Source: CAVTHW01 sp963734625 (GTDB lineage Bacteria > Acidobacteriota > Terriglobia > Bryobacterales > Bryobacteraceae). From it: 64,000 bases of DNA. The translations under genes were made by a program, and so were the position numbers. Under the pieces are notes generated by a model. The model had not been told where the DNA came from. It made no database searches and saw only the letters and a program-made list of their open reading frames with translations. The DNA lies in NCBI GenBank assembly GCA_963734625.1, contig CAVTHW010000023.1, forward strand, positions 24,789-88,788, written 5' to 3'. Positions 35,959 to 45,384 of the stretch are shown here, in pieces. The stretch's first letter is position 1. The number at the start of each line of letters is the position of its first letter.

Positions 35959-38064
35959 CTATTTCGTGATCCCCACCTGGCTCAGCAGCCACGCGTACTC
36001 GAAGGCGTGTATCCTTGCAGCCGGTCGTAGCGGCCCGACGGCGCCGCCGTGGCCCGCCGGGTCCATCTTGATCTTGAGCAGCAGCGGGTTGGCCAGTCGG
36101 TCTTCACGGTGCGCAGGCGCGCCACGTACTTGGCGGGCTCCCAGTACATCACCTGGCTGTCGTTGAAGCTGGTGGTCACCAGCATGGCCGGGTAGGCGCG
36201 CTTCTCCAGGTTGTCGTAGGGGCTGTACGTCTTCATGTAGTCGTACGCGGCCTTCTCGTTGGGGTTGCCCCACTCCAGGTACTCGCCCACGGTCAGCGGC
36301 AGCGTGGCGTCCATCATGGTGTTCATCACGTCCACGAACGGCACCGCGGCGTGCACCGCGCGGAACAGGTCCGGCCGCATGTTGACCACCGCGCCCATCA
36401 GCAGGCCGCCGGCGCTGCCGCCCTCGATCACCAGGCGGTCCTTGGAGGTCCACTTCTCGCTGGATCAGGTATTCGGCGCAGTCGATGAAGTCGAAGAACG
36501 TGTTCTTCTTCTTCATGAGCATGCCGTCCTCGCGCCACTGTTCGCCCATCTCGTCGCCGCCGCGGATGTGCGCGATGGCGTAGGCCATGCCGCGGTCGAG
36601 CAGGCTCAGCCGGTGGCTGGAGAACGTGCGCCGGCATGCCGATGCCGTAGGAGCCGTAGCCGTAGAGGAAGAGCGGCGCCTTGCCGTCGCGCGCGAAGCC
36701 CTTCTTGTACACGATGGAGATCGGCACCTTGACGCCGTCGCGCGCGGTGGCCCACAGGCGCTCGCTGGCGTACTGCTTCGGGTCGTAGCCGCCCAGCACT
36801 TCCTGCTGCTTTAGCAGGGTGGATTTGCCGGTGGCGATGTCGTAGTCGAAGACGCTCGACGGCGTCATCAGGCTCTGGTAGTTGTAGCGATAGGTGCGGG
36901 ATTCGTAATCCGGCGTGCCGCCCGGGAACGACCGAATAGACCGGCTCCGGGAAGGCTATCTCCGTCCACGCGCCGGTTCTGAAGTCGTGGATGCGCAGGT
37001 GGTCCAGCGCCTCGCCTCTCTCCACCGACACGGCGAAATCCTTGAACAGGTCGATATCCTTGATGCGCACATCGTCGCGGTGCGCGACGAACACCTTCCA
37101 GTTCTTCGGAGCCGGGTCGTTCTCCGGCGCGGTCATCACCGCGAAATTGCTGCCGCTCCTGTTGGTGCGGATGTAGAACAGGCCTTCGCGATGGTCCAGG
37201 TAGTAGCGGTGCTTCTTTTCGCGCGGCAGAAAGACGGCGAATTGATCCGCCGGCCGGTCGGCGCGCAGGTAGCGGGCTTCGGTGGTGTCCGTGGCCTCGC
37301 TTTGCAGCAACAGGTATTTCTTGTCGCGGGTCTTGCCGACGTCGATGTCGTAGAGCTCGTCCTTCTCGTCGTAGAGCAGGTCGAACTTCGCCGTGCCCAG
37401 CACGTGGCGCCAGAGCTTGTCGCTGCGCTTGGTGACGGCGTCTTCGGTGGTCAGGAAGAGCGTCTTGTTGTCCGCTGCCCAGGCCAGGGAGGTGACGCGC
37501 TCGGTGGTGTCGGGCAGCGTCTGGCCGGTGCGCAGATCCTTCACGCTGCAGCGCAAACTGGCGGAAGCCGGTGTAGTCGATGGTGTAGGCCAGCAGGTTC
37601 TGGTCGTCGCTCACCTGGAAGCCGCCGAGACCGACGAACTTCTGGCCCTTGCCCAGTTCGTTGAGATCGAGCAGCACCTCTTCGGGCGCCTCCATGGTGC
37701 CTTTGCGGCGGCACTGGATGGGGTACTGTTTGCCCTCCTCGGTGCGCGAGTAGTAGAGGTAGCCGCGCCGCGGCGTGGGGACGGAGAGGTCGGTCTGCTT
37801 GATGCGTCCCAGCATCTCCTTGTAGAGCGCGTCGCTGAACGGCTCCAGGTCCTTGGTCATGCCCTCGGTGTAGGCGTTCTCGGCTTCCAGGTACTGGATC
37901 ACCTTGGGGTTGGACTTTTCGCGCAGCCAGAAGTAGTCGTCGATCACGGTGGCGCCGTGCCGCACTTCGCGATGCTCGACGCGCGGCGCGGTTGGCGGTG
38001 TCTGTGCGGCAACTACCATGACTGAGAACAATCCGAGCAGGAGCAAATGGCCGAAAGGCGTCAT
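35959..38064 (-). pseudogene. oligopeptidase B-like S9 peptidase, many frame changes
   Basis: About 700 codons. Starts at ATG 38064 with a signal (MTPFGHLLLLGLFSVMVVAA), then the propeller N-terminus (GATVIDDYFWLREKSNPKV). The chain continues through frame changes near 37550, 36920, 36625, 36450, 36085 and 36045. Landmarks seen across frames: TEARYLRADRPADQFAVFLP, TPSSVFDYDIATGKSTLL, YGSYGIGM, AYAIAHIRGGDEMGEQW, the nucleophile GGSAGGLLMG and DPAGHGG with the likely His. All elements of an exported S9 peptidase cutting after basic residues are present, so the gene may be intact in the organism and only badly read, or it may be a real pseudogene. Confidence 0.75.
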
Positions 38065-38289
38065 GCACTTTAGCCTACTGCGGGCGTGTGGGCACTGCAA
38101 ATGCAGGCGCGCGGCGCCGCGAGCCCGCTCAATCGGAGAATACCGCGATCCTGAGGTACTAGTGCGTACCAGGATCGAAGTACCGTCCAAATACTCTTGT
38201 TTTCATATGGCAGGAACTATTCAATAGAAGCTTGAGACACGAATTAGATTTCGCTGCATAGTTGCTGGAACTTTTCGAGGAGATAACAT

Positions 38290-38679
38290 ATGATCCGTCA
38301 ATCCAGTTTTTGGGCCATCGCTGCCCTCGCAGTGCTGTTGGCCTGCACAGTTTCCGCAAAGAAGGGCACGAACCCAGGCGAGATCGCTGTCCCGGTGCCG
38401 GGGAGCAGCTCGCTCACGGACGTGCAGATCGTCTATCCCACTTTCGGCATCAAGGTATCCGGCGCGATCCGGGTAACCAACAATCTAGCCAACGACCCCG
38501 GGATTGTGAACGTCGAGCTTTACGTGGACGGCCGGCTGTACGGCTCGTCGGCTACCTCTCCCTTCACCGTTACGTGGAACGCAGGCAGCGAAAGTAAAGG
38601 CTTTCACAGACTGCAGCTCAGGGCCTACGACTCGGTCGGCAACTTCATTCTCTCGCAGGAGATCGTAGTATCCAGGTAA
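38290..38679 (+). CDS. secreted Ig-like (Big_7-type) protein, 129 aa
   Basis: 129 aa with a signal peptide (WAIAALAVLLACTVSA). AGGAG lies 8-9 bases before the ATG. The mature region is a single Ig-like beta domain: VQIVYPTFGIKVSGAIRVTN, VNVELYVDGRLYGSSATSPF, TVTWNAGSESKGFHRLQLRA, YDSVGNFILSQEIVV, the form of bacterial Ig-like/Big_7 modules, here alone. Function unknown; flanked by minus-strand genes. Confidence 0.8.
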   Translation: MIRQSSFWAIAALAVLLACTVSAKKGTNPGEIAVPVPGSSSLTDVQIVYPTFGIKVSGAIRVTNNLANDPGIVNVELYVDGRLYGSSATSPFTVTWNAGSESKGFHRLQLRAYDSVGNFILSQEIVVSR

Positions 38680-38757
38680 ACTTTCACCTCACTACCAGGC
38701 CAGCTCGGGCTAAGCTGTCGGTTGTGAGAGAGTGGGTGGCGCCAAAGCGCGCGACGG

Positions 38758-40104
38758 TCAGGTATAGAGGTTGTCCTGGCTCCGCTCGTTGTTCCACTCC
38801 GGTGTCGGCTCGAAGTAGCCGGGCTCGAGCAGGTGCTGCTTGACGGCCTCTTCATTCAAGGTGAAGCCCAGGCCCGGGCCGTCCGGCACCTTGATGAATC
38901 CCTTGTTGAGGATCGGCTTCTCGACCCCGTCGACCAGACTATCCCACCACGGGATGTCCACCGAGTGGTTCTCCAGCACGAGGAAGCCTTCGGTGGCCGC
39001 GGCGCAGTGCACGTTGGCGAAGTTGCAGACAGGACTGCCGGCCATGTGCATCGCCATCGGGACGCCACATTTCTGGGCCATGTCCCCGATCCTCTTGGTC
39101 TCGAGGATGCCGCCCGCCGAAGACAAGTCGGGCTGGATCACATCGACGACGCGGCGGCTGCATAGTTGTTCGAAGGGTTCAATCAGCCAGATGTCCTCGC
39201 CCGTGCAGATGGGCACGTCGACCGCATCGGCGATCTGCTTGATCAGGTCCATCTGGTACCACGGCAGAGGGTCCTCCATCCAGGCCAGGTTGCACTTCTC
39301 GAAAGCCTTGGCGAGCCGGATGAGTGAATTCACGCCCATGCTGCCGAAGTGGTCGGTCGAGATCGGGATCTCCCAACCCACGACCTCGCGGACTTTCATG
39401 ATGTAGTCCGCCATTATTTCGGCGCCCTTCTGGGTGATCTCGACGCCGGTGAGCGTGTGCTCCCGGCCGCGCTCGGATTGCGAGGGTCCCGAGAGCGTTC
39501 CCGGGATGTTGCGCAAGTGGGTGCCGATGCCGATGTCCATCTTGAGCCAGGTGAAGCCCATTTCGATGCGCTTCTTCATGCGCTCTCCAAAGACCTTCGG
39601 ATCGTTCACGTCCGGCGTATCGCAGTAGCATCTGACCCTATCGCGGTACTTGCCTCCCAGCATCTGGTAGACCGGCACGTTGTAGGCTTTGCCCGCCAGG
39701 TCCCAGAGCGCCTCTTCGACCGCCACCACGCCGCCCGCCTTGCGCCCGATCCCTCCGAACTGCTTGATCTTCTTGAAGACCTTCTCGATGCTGCAGGGGT
39801 TCTCCCCGAGAATGCGGCTCTTCAGAAACAGCGCGTAGGTCTTGCTGGCGCCGTCCCGGACTTCGCCGTAGCCCGAGATCCCCTGGTTCGTATCGATCCG
39901 GATGATAGGGCAGGTGAAAGGCGCTCTAGCGAGAACCGCGACGCGAAGATCCGTGATCTTCAACTCCGACGGTTTCGAATTGGTGTTCGTATTCTGGGGC
40001 AACGCCGCCAGTAGTTCATCGGGCCAGAATGAAGCCGCCAGGGCGCTCGCCGCTCCGGTCACAAAGGAACGCCTCTTCATCGCTTGGGTGAAGCCTGGTT
40101 TCAC
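38758..40104 (-). CDS. Tat-exported mandelate racemase/muconate lactonizing enzyme family protein
   Basis: 448 aa enolase-superfamily enzyme. The start at GTG 40104 has AAGGAG 8 bases upstream; ATG 40080 is a weaker alternative. A twin-arginine leader (MKRRSFVTGAASALAASFWP) indicates Tat export. The barrel carries TWLKMDIGIGT with the catalytic Lys region, then likely metal ligands in ISTDHFGSMG, WMEDPLPWYQ and ICTGEDIW. It probably dehydrates a sugar acid, as many periplasmic family members in soil bacteria are thought to, but the substrate cannot be told. Downstream, toward 38.7 kb, lies an unrelated gene on the other strand. Confidence 0.88.
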   Translation of the reverse strand: MKPGFTQAMKRRSFVTGAASALAASFWPDELLAALPQNTNTNSKPSELKITDLRVAVLARAPFTCPIIRIDTNQGISGYGEVRDGASKTYALFLKSRILGENPCSIEKVFKKIKQFGGIGRKAGGVVAVEEALWDLAGKAYNVPVYQMLGGKYRDRVRCYCDTPDVNDPKVFGERMKKRIEMGFTWLKMDIGIGTHLRNIPGTLSGPSQSERGREHTLTGVEITQKGAEIMADYIMKVREVVGWEIPISTDHFGSMGVNSLIRLAKAFEKCNLAWMEDPLPWYQMDLIKQIADAVDVPICTGEDIWLIEPFEQLCSRRVVDVIQPDLSSAGGILETKRIGDMAQKCGVPMAMHMAGSPVCNFANVHCAAATEGFLVLENHSVDIPWWDSLVDGVEKPILNKGFIKVPDGPGLGFTLNEEAVKQHLLEPGYFEPTPEWNNERSQDNLYT

Positions 40105-40170
40105 GGGTTTGTCTCCTTGCAGCCGGGATTAGCATATCACAATCGATGTGTCTTGCCCCCGGATGGGGGC

Positions 40171-40335
40171 GTGCTTGTGGGGCAGCCATTTCTGGCTGCC
40201 GCCGGGCTTCGGCCCGGCGTCCGGCGAAAGCACGAAGAAACGCCGGCTCAAAAGCCCGCGGCAGGGTGAAACCCTGGCCCCACGCGGGCACTCTGTCTTT
40301 GCGTACCCGTTTTGCTGCGGAATTACATCGGCGTC
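40171..40335 (+). repeat. dispersed intergenic repeat, copy A
   Basis: Begins GTGCTTGTGGGGCAGCCATT, contains GCCGGGCTTCGGCCCGGC and AAGAAACGCCGGCTC, and ends in GGCACTCTGTCTTTGCG...ACATCGGCGTCC. It matches copies near 45.2 kb (partial), 49.1 kb and 60.2 kb. Copies B and C are inverted relative to this one. It accounts for most of the 321-base gap 40105-40425; the remainder shows nothing I can name. Confidence 0.8.
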
Positions 40336-40425
40336 CACCTTTGGGGAACTTCGCCGTGGTCCACGCGATCCGCTGGCAAAGCTCATCGACCGGAAGGGAG
40401 TGGTCAGTATTCGCGACGCACCACA

Positions 40426-42531
40426 CTAGTTCTTCAACCCGCGCCTTTCAAGTAGCGGCTCGACGGAGGGTTCGCGGCCACGAAAGCGCTTATACATCTC
40501 CAGGGCATCTTCCGTGCCGCCCTTCTCCAGGATGTTCTTGCGGAAGGACGCCGCCGTGGCGGGATCGAACAGACCCTTCTCCTTGAACATCTGGAAGGCG
40601 TCGGCGTCCAGAACCTCGCTCCAGATGTAGCTGTAGTAGCCGGCGGAATAGCCGCTGGCGAAGATGTGCTGGAAGTAGGGGCTGCGATAGCGCACGCCAA
40701 CCTCCGGCAGCAGGCGTATCTTCTCCAGGGACGCCTTCTCGAACGCGGTCGCCTCAGGGCGCTGGCCGGGCGGGACGGTGTGCCAATCCATGTCGAGAAA
40801 CGAGGCGGCCAGGTATTCCATGGTCGCGAAGCCCTGGTTGAACTTCTCCGCATTCTTGATCTTCTGGATCAGATCGTCCGGCATCGGCGCCCCGGTCTTG
40901 AAGTGCTTGGCGTAGGACTTCAGCACCGCCGGCTCCATGGCCCAGTTCTCCATGATCTGCGACGGCAGCTCGACGAAGTCGCGCGGCGTGCCAGAGAGAG
41001 TTCTGTAAGGGACGCGCGCCAGGAGTTGGTGCAGCGCGTGCCCGAACTCATGGAATAGCGTCTGGACTTCCTCCTGGCTGAGCAGAGCCGGCTGTCCGGC
41101 CGTGGGGCGCGTGAAGTTGCATACGTTGACGACAATGGGACGGATGTCCTTGCCCTCCACCACGCGTTGCCCGCGGATGGCGCTGGACCAGGCGCCACCG
41201 CGCTTGCCCGGGCGCGGGGAGTAGTCCACCAGGTACACGCCGAGATGCGAGCCATCGGCGTCTCTCACCTCGAAGATTCGGACCTCGGGATTGTAGGTGG
41301 GAATGTCGGTCCTCTCGACGAACTTCAGGCCGTATAGCTTCGAGGCGACGTCGAACGCGCCCTGGCGGACATTGTCGAGGGCGAAGTAGGGCCGGAGCTC
41401 GTTCTCATCCAGGTCATAGCGCGCCTTCTTTACCTTCTCCGAGTAGAACCGCCAGTCCCAGGCTCCGAGCTGGAAACCCTTACCCTCCGCCTTGACCATG
41501 GCTTGCAATTCGGCGGCCTCCTTCCGGGCAACGGTAGAGGCAGGAGCCCAGAGCTGGTTCAGGAACTCGTAGACCCTTTGCGGTGTCTTTGCCATGTTCT
41601 CCGCGAGAACGAAATCGGCGTGGGTCTGGTAGCCCAGCAGACGGGCCTTCTCGGCGCGCAGCGCGGCCATCCGCGCCAGAGACTCCTTGTTATCGAACTG
41701 GTCTCCATGGTCACAGCGGTCCAGGTAGGCGGTCAGGATCTGGCGGCGTAGTTCGCGGTTCTCGGCGTAGGTCAAGAACGGCCAGATGCTCGGGGCCTGG
41801 AGCGTGAAAACCCACTTCCCCGGCTGGCCCGCGGTCCTCGCAGCATCCGCGGCCGCCGAGATGACGGCGTCGGGAAGTCCGGCGAGATCCGCTTTGTCGC
41901 TGATGACCAGCTTGTAGGCGTTTGTCTCTCTGAGAAGGTTGTTGCTGAAGCGGACGGAGAGGGGCGACAAAGCCTCGTTGATGGCGCGCAAACGTTGTTT
42001 GTCGGCGGTAGAAAGGTTCGCTCCGCCGCGGACAAAGTCCTTATAGGTTTCCTCAACCAGCCTGGTCTGTAAGGCGTTGAGGCTCAAGCCGGCCCGTTTC
42101 TCCCAAACTGTCTTGATCCGCGCAAAGAGCTTCTCGTTCAGGTAAATGTCGTCCTGCGCGGACGAGAGCATGGGAGCGACTTCAGCTTGGATCTGCTGTA
42201 AGCGAGCGTTGGTCTCGGCGCTGCTCAGGCTGCCGAAAACGCCCCGCACCTTGTCGAGCAGGGCGCCGGCGGCGTCGAGAGCCTCCAGCGTATTGGCGAA
42301 CGTGGCCGGCGCGCCGCTCTCAGCGATTCTCGCGACTTCCTGGCGGCGCTCCTCGATGGCCCTTTGGAAGCCGGGCAGGAAGTGCTCGCTCCGGATCTGG
42401 TCGTAGGGCGGGACGCCAAATGGTGTGGTCCAGGTCTGGAAAAGCGGGTTGCCGGCTGAGGCTTGCGTCTGGGCGACAACCGGCAGAGCAAACAGGCAGA
42501 CTACGAACAAGGCAATCGTCGTTCGCTTCAT
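40426..42531 (-). CDS. exported M3 metallopeptidase (Dcp/oligopeptidase A type)
   Basis: 701 aa with a signal peptide (MKRTTIALFVVCLFALPVVA). The zinc motif HEFGHALHQLLA (HExxH) lies near residue 480, with the downstream metal glutamate in EL/SQIMENWA and the substrate loop YSAGYYSYIWSEVLDADAF. This is the peptidyl-dipeptidase/oligopeptidase branch of M3 (about 680 aa in E. coli Dcp). It breaks down short peptides in the periplasm. Its start codon directly abuts the stop of the upstream TIM-barrel gene, so the three genes 40426-45088 are likely one operon. Confidence 0.92.
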   Translation of the reverse strand: MKRTTIALFVVCLFALPVVAQTQASAGNPLFQTWTTPFGVPPYDQIRSEHFLPGFQRAIEERRQEVARIAESGAPATFANTLEALDAAGALLDKVRGVFGSLSSAETNARLQQIQAEVAPMLSSAQDDIYLNEKLFARIKTVWEKRAGLSLNALQTRLVEETYKDFVRGGANLSTADKQRLRAINEALSPLSVRFSNNLLRETNAYKLVISDKADLAGLPDAVISAAADAARTAGQPGKWVFTLQAPSIWPFLTYAENRELRRQILTAYLDRCDHGDQFDNKESLARMAALRAEKARLLGYQTHADFVLAENMAKTPQRVYEFLNQLWAPASTVARKEAAELQAMVKAEGKGFQLGAWDWRFYSEKVKKARYDLDENELRPYFALDNVRQGAFDVASKLYGLKFVERTDIPTYNPEVRIFEVRDADGSHLGVYLVDYSPRPGKRGGAWSSAIRGQRVVEGKDIRPIVVNVCNFTRPTAGQPALLSQEEVQTLFHEFGHALHQLLARVPYRTLSGTPRDFVELPSQIMENWAMEPAVLKSYAKHFKTGAPMPDDLIQKIKNAEKFNQGFATMEYLAASFLDMDWHTVPPGQRPEATAFEKASLEKIRLLPEVGVRYRSPYFQHIFASGYSAGYYSYIWSEVLDADAFQMFKEKGLFDPATAASFRKNILEKGGTEDALEMYKRFRGREPSVEPLLERRGLKN

Positions 42532-43488
42532 CTACGCCAGAACCTGCTTGCAGTACTCCACGCACTTGGCCAACTCGGCCAGGGTGTTCGACCCCTGTGG
42601 AACGGGGTGCTCCATCTCGATTGTGGCCTGGAACTTATACTTCTCCGTCTTCATCATTTGCAGGACCTCTTTAAGCGGTGTGTCGCCCTGGCCCCACGGC
42701 ATGTTCGGCCCCATGTTGGCCTTGCGGTCCTTCAAATGGATGTGCGTGATCCGGGTGTGGTTCTCCTTGATCCACGCGGCCGGGGAGAAACCGTTGGAGG
42801 CGAAGAAGTGGCCGATATCGACGTTTGCGCCGTTGTACTTCGAATACCAGAAGGCCTGCTCCCAGGCCCCCAGCCGGCCGAAGGCCTCCGGATCCGTCAG
42901 GTTGCCGTGGCCATGGTAGCCGACCATCATCTTGTGCTTCTGGGCAAAGGCCCCCACTCGCTTGGTCTTGCTGACTGGGATTTCACAGGACATGGCAGAC
43001 GCGCCAAGCTCCCTGGCCGCCTGGAAAAAGTAGTCCGTCACGTCGTCGGTAAAGTCGCCGAAGCCATCGACTTTGACGACCTGGATGAGCACGCCGGCAT
43101 CCTCGTACTTCTTGCGGAAGGCCTTGAACTCGTTCATCGAGCGGGACAATCGCCATTTCCGCAGCTCCTCGGCCGCGGAGCGCTGCGCGGCTTGCTGCTC
43201 CGGAGTGGGCGGCGCTCCACGGCCCGCCCCTCGAGCGCCGGCCGGGGAGGCCGGCGCTCCAAGGAAGGCCTCTACCGGCTGAGTCCGCAATTCAACCGCA
43301 CTTATGTTGGTCTGAAGCAGGTACTTAAGAATGTCGTCGGCGCTGCCCGGCAGGCCGCGGAAGATATAGGGCGCGTTGGCCCCGATTTGCACGCCGCCAA
43401 AAACCGAGTTCGGTTTCGCGGCCGACAGCTTAGCGGCGGGGAGAGCAGCCAGGGCCAGCTTCCCTATATCGCGTCTGGTGTAGTCCAT
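42532..43488 (-). CDS. sugar phosphate isomerase/epimerase-like TIM-barrel protein
   Basis: 318 aa. A Tat-like leader (YTRRDIGKLALAALPAAKLS) precedes a xylose-isomerase-like TIM barrel: FRGLPGSADDILKYLLQTNI, MVGYHGHGNLTDPEAFG, GANVDIGHFFASNG, HTRITHIHLKDRKANMG, and ATIEMEHPVPQG, which supply the His/Glu/Asp metal ligands of the family. It includes an Ala/Gly/Pro-rich insert around residue 75 that coincides with a perfect palindrome. It sits between a Gfo/Idh/MocA gene and an M3 peptidase gene, the usual context for secreted sugar-modifying oxidoreductase/isomerase pairs. Substrate unknown. Confidence 0.88.
   Translation of the reverse strand: MDYTRRDIGKLALAALPAAKLSAAKPNSVFGGVQIGANAPYIFRGLPGSADDILKYLLQTNISAVELRTQPVEAFLGAPASPAGARGAGRGAPPTPEQQAAQRSAAEELRKWRLSRSMNEFKAFRKKYEDAGVLIQVVKVDGFGDFTDDVTDYFFQAARELGASAMSCEIPVSKTKRVGAFAQKHKMMVGYHGHGNLTDPEAFGRLGAWEQAFWYSKYNGANVDIGHFFASNGFSPAAWIKENHTRITHIHLKDRKANMGPNMPWGQGDTPLKEVLQMMKTEKYKFQATIEMEHPVPQGSNTLAELAKCVEYCKQVLA
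43233..43259. repeat. palindromic element inside a coding sequence
   Basis: GAGCGCCGGCC (43233-43243) and GGCCGGCGCTC (43249-43259) form a perfect 11-bp stem with a 5-base loop, in frame within the TIM-barrel gene where the protein reads GAPASPAGARGAGRG. It looks like a REP-type palindrome that landed in a gene and was kept as extra residues. Confidence 0.7.
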
Positions 43489-43504
43489 TCGATTTCCTTA
43501 CCCT

Positions 43505-45088
43505 TCAGAGCTTCAATTCCCAGCCCTTTCGAAACTCGGGCCTGACGTACTTGTTAGCCTCCGCGCTGTTGGTGAAGCGCAGATTCTTGCTGTCCCAATC
43601 CAACTTGCCGGAGACGCGCCAGGCGATGACGGCCAGCGTCAACCACTCGGCATAAGGCGCGGTGATGCTGAAATCCGAACAGGACGCATCGCCGCCCTTG
43701 CAGGCGCGGATCCAGTCCAGCATGTGCCCTGGCGAGCGCGTCAACAACTGCTGGGGCAGCACGTATTCCTTCCATCTCGACGCGGGCAGCAGCCAGACGC
43801 CCTCACCGCGCGCAGTGGTGGCCATGATCCCTTTGGTGCCGATGAAGACCGCTCCGTTGCCGGTGAGAATACCCGGCTGCGAACCGCCGCCGCGGCCGCC
43901 AGGGGGCAAAAAAACCGCTACGCCTGGGCCTCCTGCACCGGTCGGTGCAGCACTCGGGGCCGCGCCCCTTCCACCGCCCGCGGCTTGGGCGCCACGACCG
44001 GCGCCACCACGAGCCGCGCCCTGGGGTGCACCTTGAGCCGCTCCGCCGCGGCCGCCCATGGGACGACCCTTGTCTGCCAGATTGTTGCTCGGCGGCAGGA
44101 TGGTCTCAGTCTCCATGCCGGGCACGTGATAGGCTTCGGGATCTCCCGTGCGCGCGGAGTCGTGGTAGAAGACCTTCACTGGCGGCATGTCGCCGCGGGC
44201 CGGGAAATCCAGCCGGACCACCCCTCGATTCGGAACGGTGATCTTACTCTTCCCATCCTGGCTGATGCACTCGACGCTGGAGGGAGCACCCAGTTGCAGA
44301 GCGGTGTGCACCGGACCCGCCGTATGGGTGGCCCAATTGCCAACCTGGCCCGTGCCGAAATCCAGAAAGCCCCGCCAGTTGTAAGGAACGTAAGCTTCAC
44401 TGAAGGGACGCATGGACGCGCCGCCCATCCAAAGGTCCCAATCCAGGGTCTTCGGAACGGGCGCTTCCTTGGGAGGCTCCAGCAGGCCCGTTGGGTGAGT
44501 GCCGACGGAGGTCGAGATATGCGCCTCCGTCACGTCGCCTATTGCGCCCGACCAGACGATCTCCGCGGCAACGCGGTTGCATTCATGGGAGAATCCCTGG
44601 TTCCCCATCTGGGTAGCGACCTTGTACTTCACCGCCGCCTCCTGCAGCAGGCGCGCCTCCCATGGAGTTCTGGTCAGCGGCTTTTCGACGTAGACGTGTT
44701 TGCCGTGCTGCATGCAAGCCAGGGCCACCGTGGCGTGCATGAAATCGGGGATGCCGATGGTGCAGGCCTCGATGTCCTTCTGCTTTTCCAACATGACCCG
44801 GAAGTCCTTGTACTTGGGCAGATTGTTGTAGCGTTGGAGATTCTGCGCCCCGCGCTGATCGTCCACGTCGCAGACCGCCACAATGTTCTCGGTCTGCGCG
44901 GCGCTGGCAAGATCCGCTCCGCCCTGACCACCGCACCCGATGCCGGCGACATTGAGCTTGTTGTAGTAAGGCTTGTAGCCAAGGGCCTTCAGCGAAGTGA
45001 CGCTACCGAAGCCGCCCACGGGCACGGCTCCGGCCAAAAGCCCTCCGTAGAAGAAAAAGCGTCGTCTTGAAACAGCATCGTGAGACAT
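43505..45088 (-). CDS. Tat-exported Gfo/Idh/MocA oxidoreductase with low-complexity insert
   Basis: 527 aa from ATG 45088 (GAGG 6 bases upstream; the frame runs on to 45220 without a good start). Leader with RRRF (SRRRFFFYGGLLAGAVPVGG). Rossmann domain: VAGIGCGGQGGADLASA, VAVCDVDDQRG, IGIPDFMHATVALACMQHGK, HVYVEKPLT, a normal family N-half. Between about 43870 and 44070 lies a Gly/Arg/Ala/Pro-rich segment (GRPMGGRGGAAQG, ARGGAGRGAQAAGGGRG) after which the family C-terminus resumes (GVWLLPASRWKEYVLPQQLL). First gene of the operon 45088-40426. Confidence 0.9.
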   Translation of the reverse strand: MSHDAVSRRRFFFYGGLLAGAVPVGGFGSVTSLKALGYKPYYNKLNVAGIGCGGQGGADLASAAQTENIVAVCDVDDQRGAQNLQRYNNLPKYKDFRVMLEKQKDIEACTIGIPDFMHATVALACMQHGKHVYVEKPLTRTPWEARLLQEAAVKYKVATQMGNQGFSHECNRVAAEIVWSGAIGDVTEAHISTSVGTHPTGLLEPPKEAPVPKTLDWDLWMGGASMRPFSEAYVPYNWRGFLDFGTGQVGNWATHTAGPVHTALQLGAPSSVECISQDGKSKITVPNRGVVRLDFPARGDMPPVKVFYHDSARTGDPEAYHVPGMETETILPPSNNLADKGRPMGGRGGAAQGAPQGAARGGAGRGAQAAGGGRGAAPSAAPTGAGGPGVAVFLPPGGRGGGSQPGILTGNGAVFIGTKGIMATTARGEGVWLLPASRWKEYVLPQQLLTRSPGHMLDWIRACKGGDASCSDFSITAPYAEWLTLAVIAWRVSGKLDWDSKNLRFTNSAEANKYVRPEFRKGWELKL

Positions 45089-45139
45089 AGATTCCTCAAT
45101 CTCCCTTTCCCCATCCGGGCCATCAATTAATATACTCCC

Positions 45140-45163
45140 AAAAAAGGGGACAGACGCATTTGG
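45140..45163. repeat. partial copy of a GGGGACAGACGCATTT repeat arm
   Basis: AAAAAAGGGGACAGACGCATTT upstream of the Gfo/Idh gene matches, in the same orientation, the left arm of the inverted-repeat element 45284-45384, diverging at its 3' end (TTTGGG instead of TTTTCC). It lies just outside dispersed repeat copy B. Confidence 0.75.
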
Positions 45164-45180
45164 GTGCGCTACACAAAAGT

Positions 45181-45272
45181 GAACGCCGACGTGATTCAAC
45201 AGCAAAAACAGAGTGCCCATGTGGGGTCTGGCTTTCAGCCTGCCGCCGGCTTTTGAGCCGGCGTTTTTTAGA
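45181..45272 (-). repeat. dispersed intergenic repeat, copy B (truncated)
   Basis: Reads, against the direction of copy A, ACGCCGACGTGATTCAACAG, CAGAGTGCCCATGTGGGGTC, then CGCCGGCTTTTGAGCCGGCG followed by six Ts (45244-45269). The half of copy A carrying GGGCTTCGGCCC is missing. The stem plus T run looks like an intrinsic terminator on the + strand, but no + strand gene precedes it. Confidence 0.75.
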
Positions 45273-45283
45273 GCAAAAAGGGC

Positions 45284-45384
45284 AAAAAGGGGACAGACGC
45301 ATTTTCCTTGAGAGGCTTCGCTGTAGCACGCCCAGGGCCCGTTATCAGACTGCGGGTTCTGGAAAATGCGTCTGTCCCCTTTTT
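45284..45384. mobile_element. MITE/REP-like element with 24-bp perfect inverted repeats
   Basis: Left arm 45284-45307 (core GGGGACAGACGCATTTTCC) and right arm 45361-45384 are exact complements, 24 of 24, around a 53-base interior without coding potential. The right arm ends on the argS stop codon (TAA at 45383-45385). No transposase is present; a third arm copy lies at 45140. A folded arm pair could terminate argS transcripts. It and copy B fill most of the gap 45089-45382. Confidence 0.7.

Noticed and set aside
43724..45070. + strand open frame opposite the Gfo/Idh gene
   Set aside because: Shadow of a well-supported minus-strand gene; composition of a complement.
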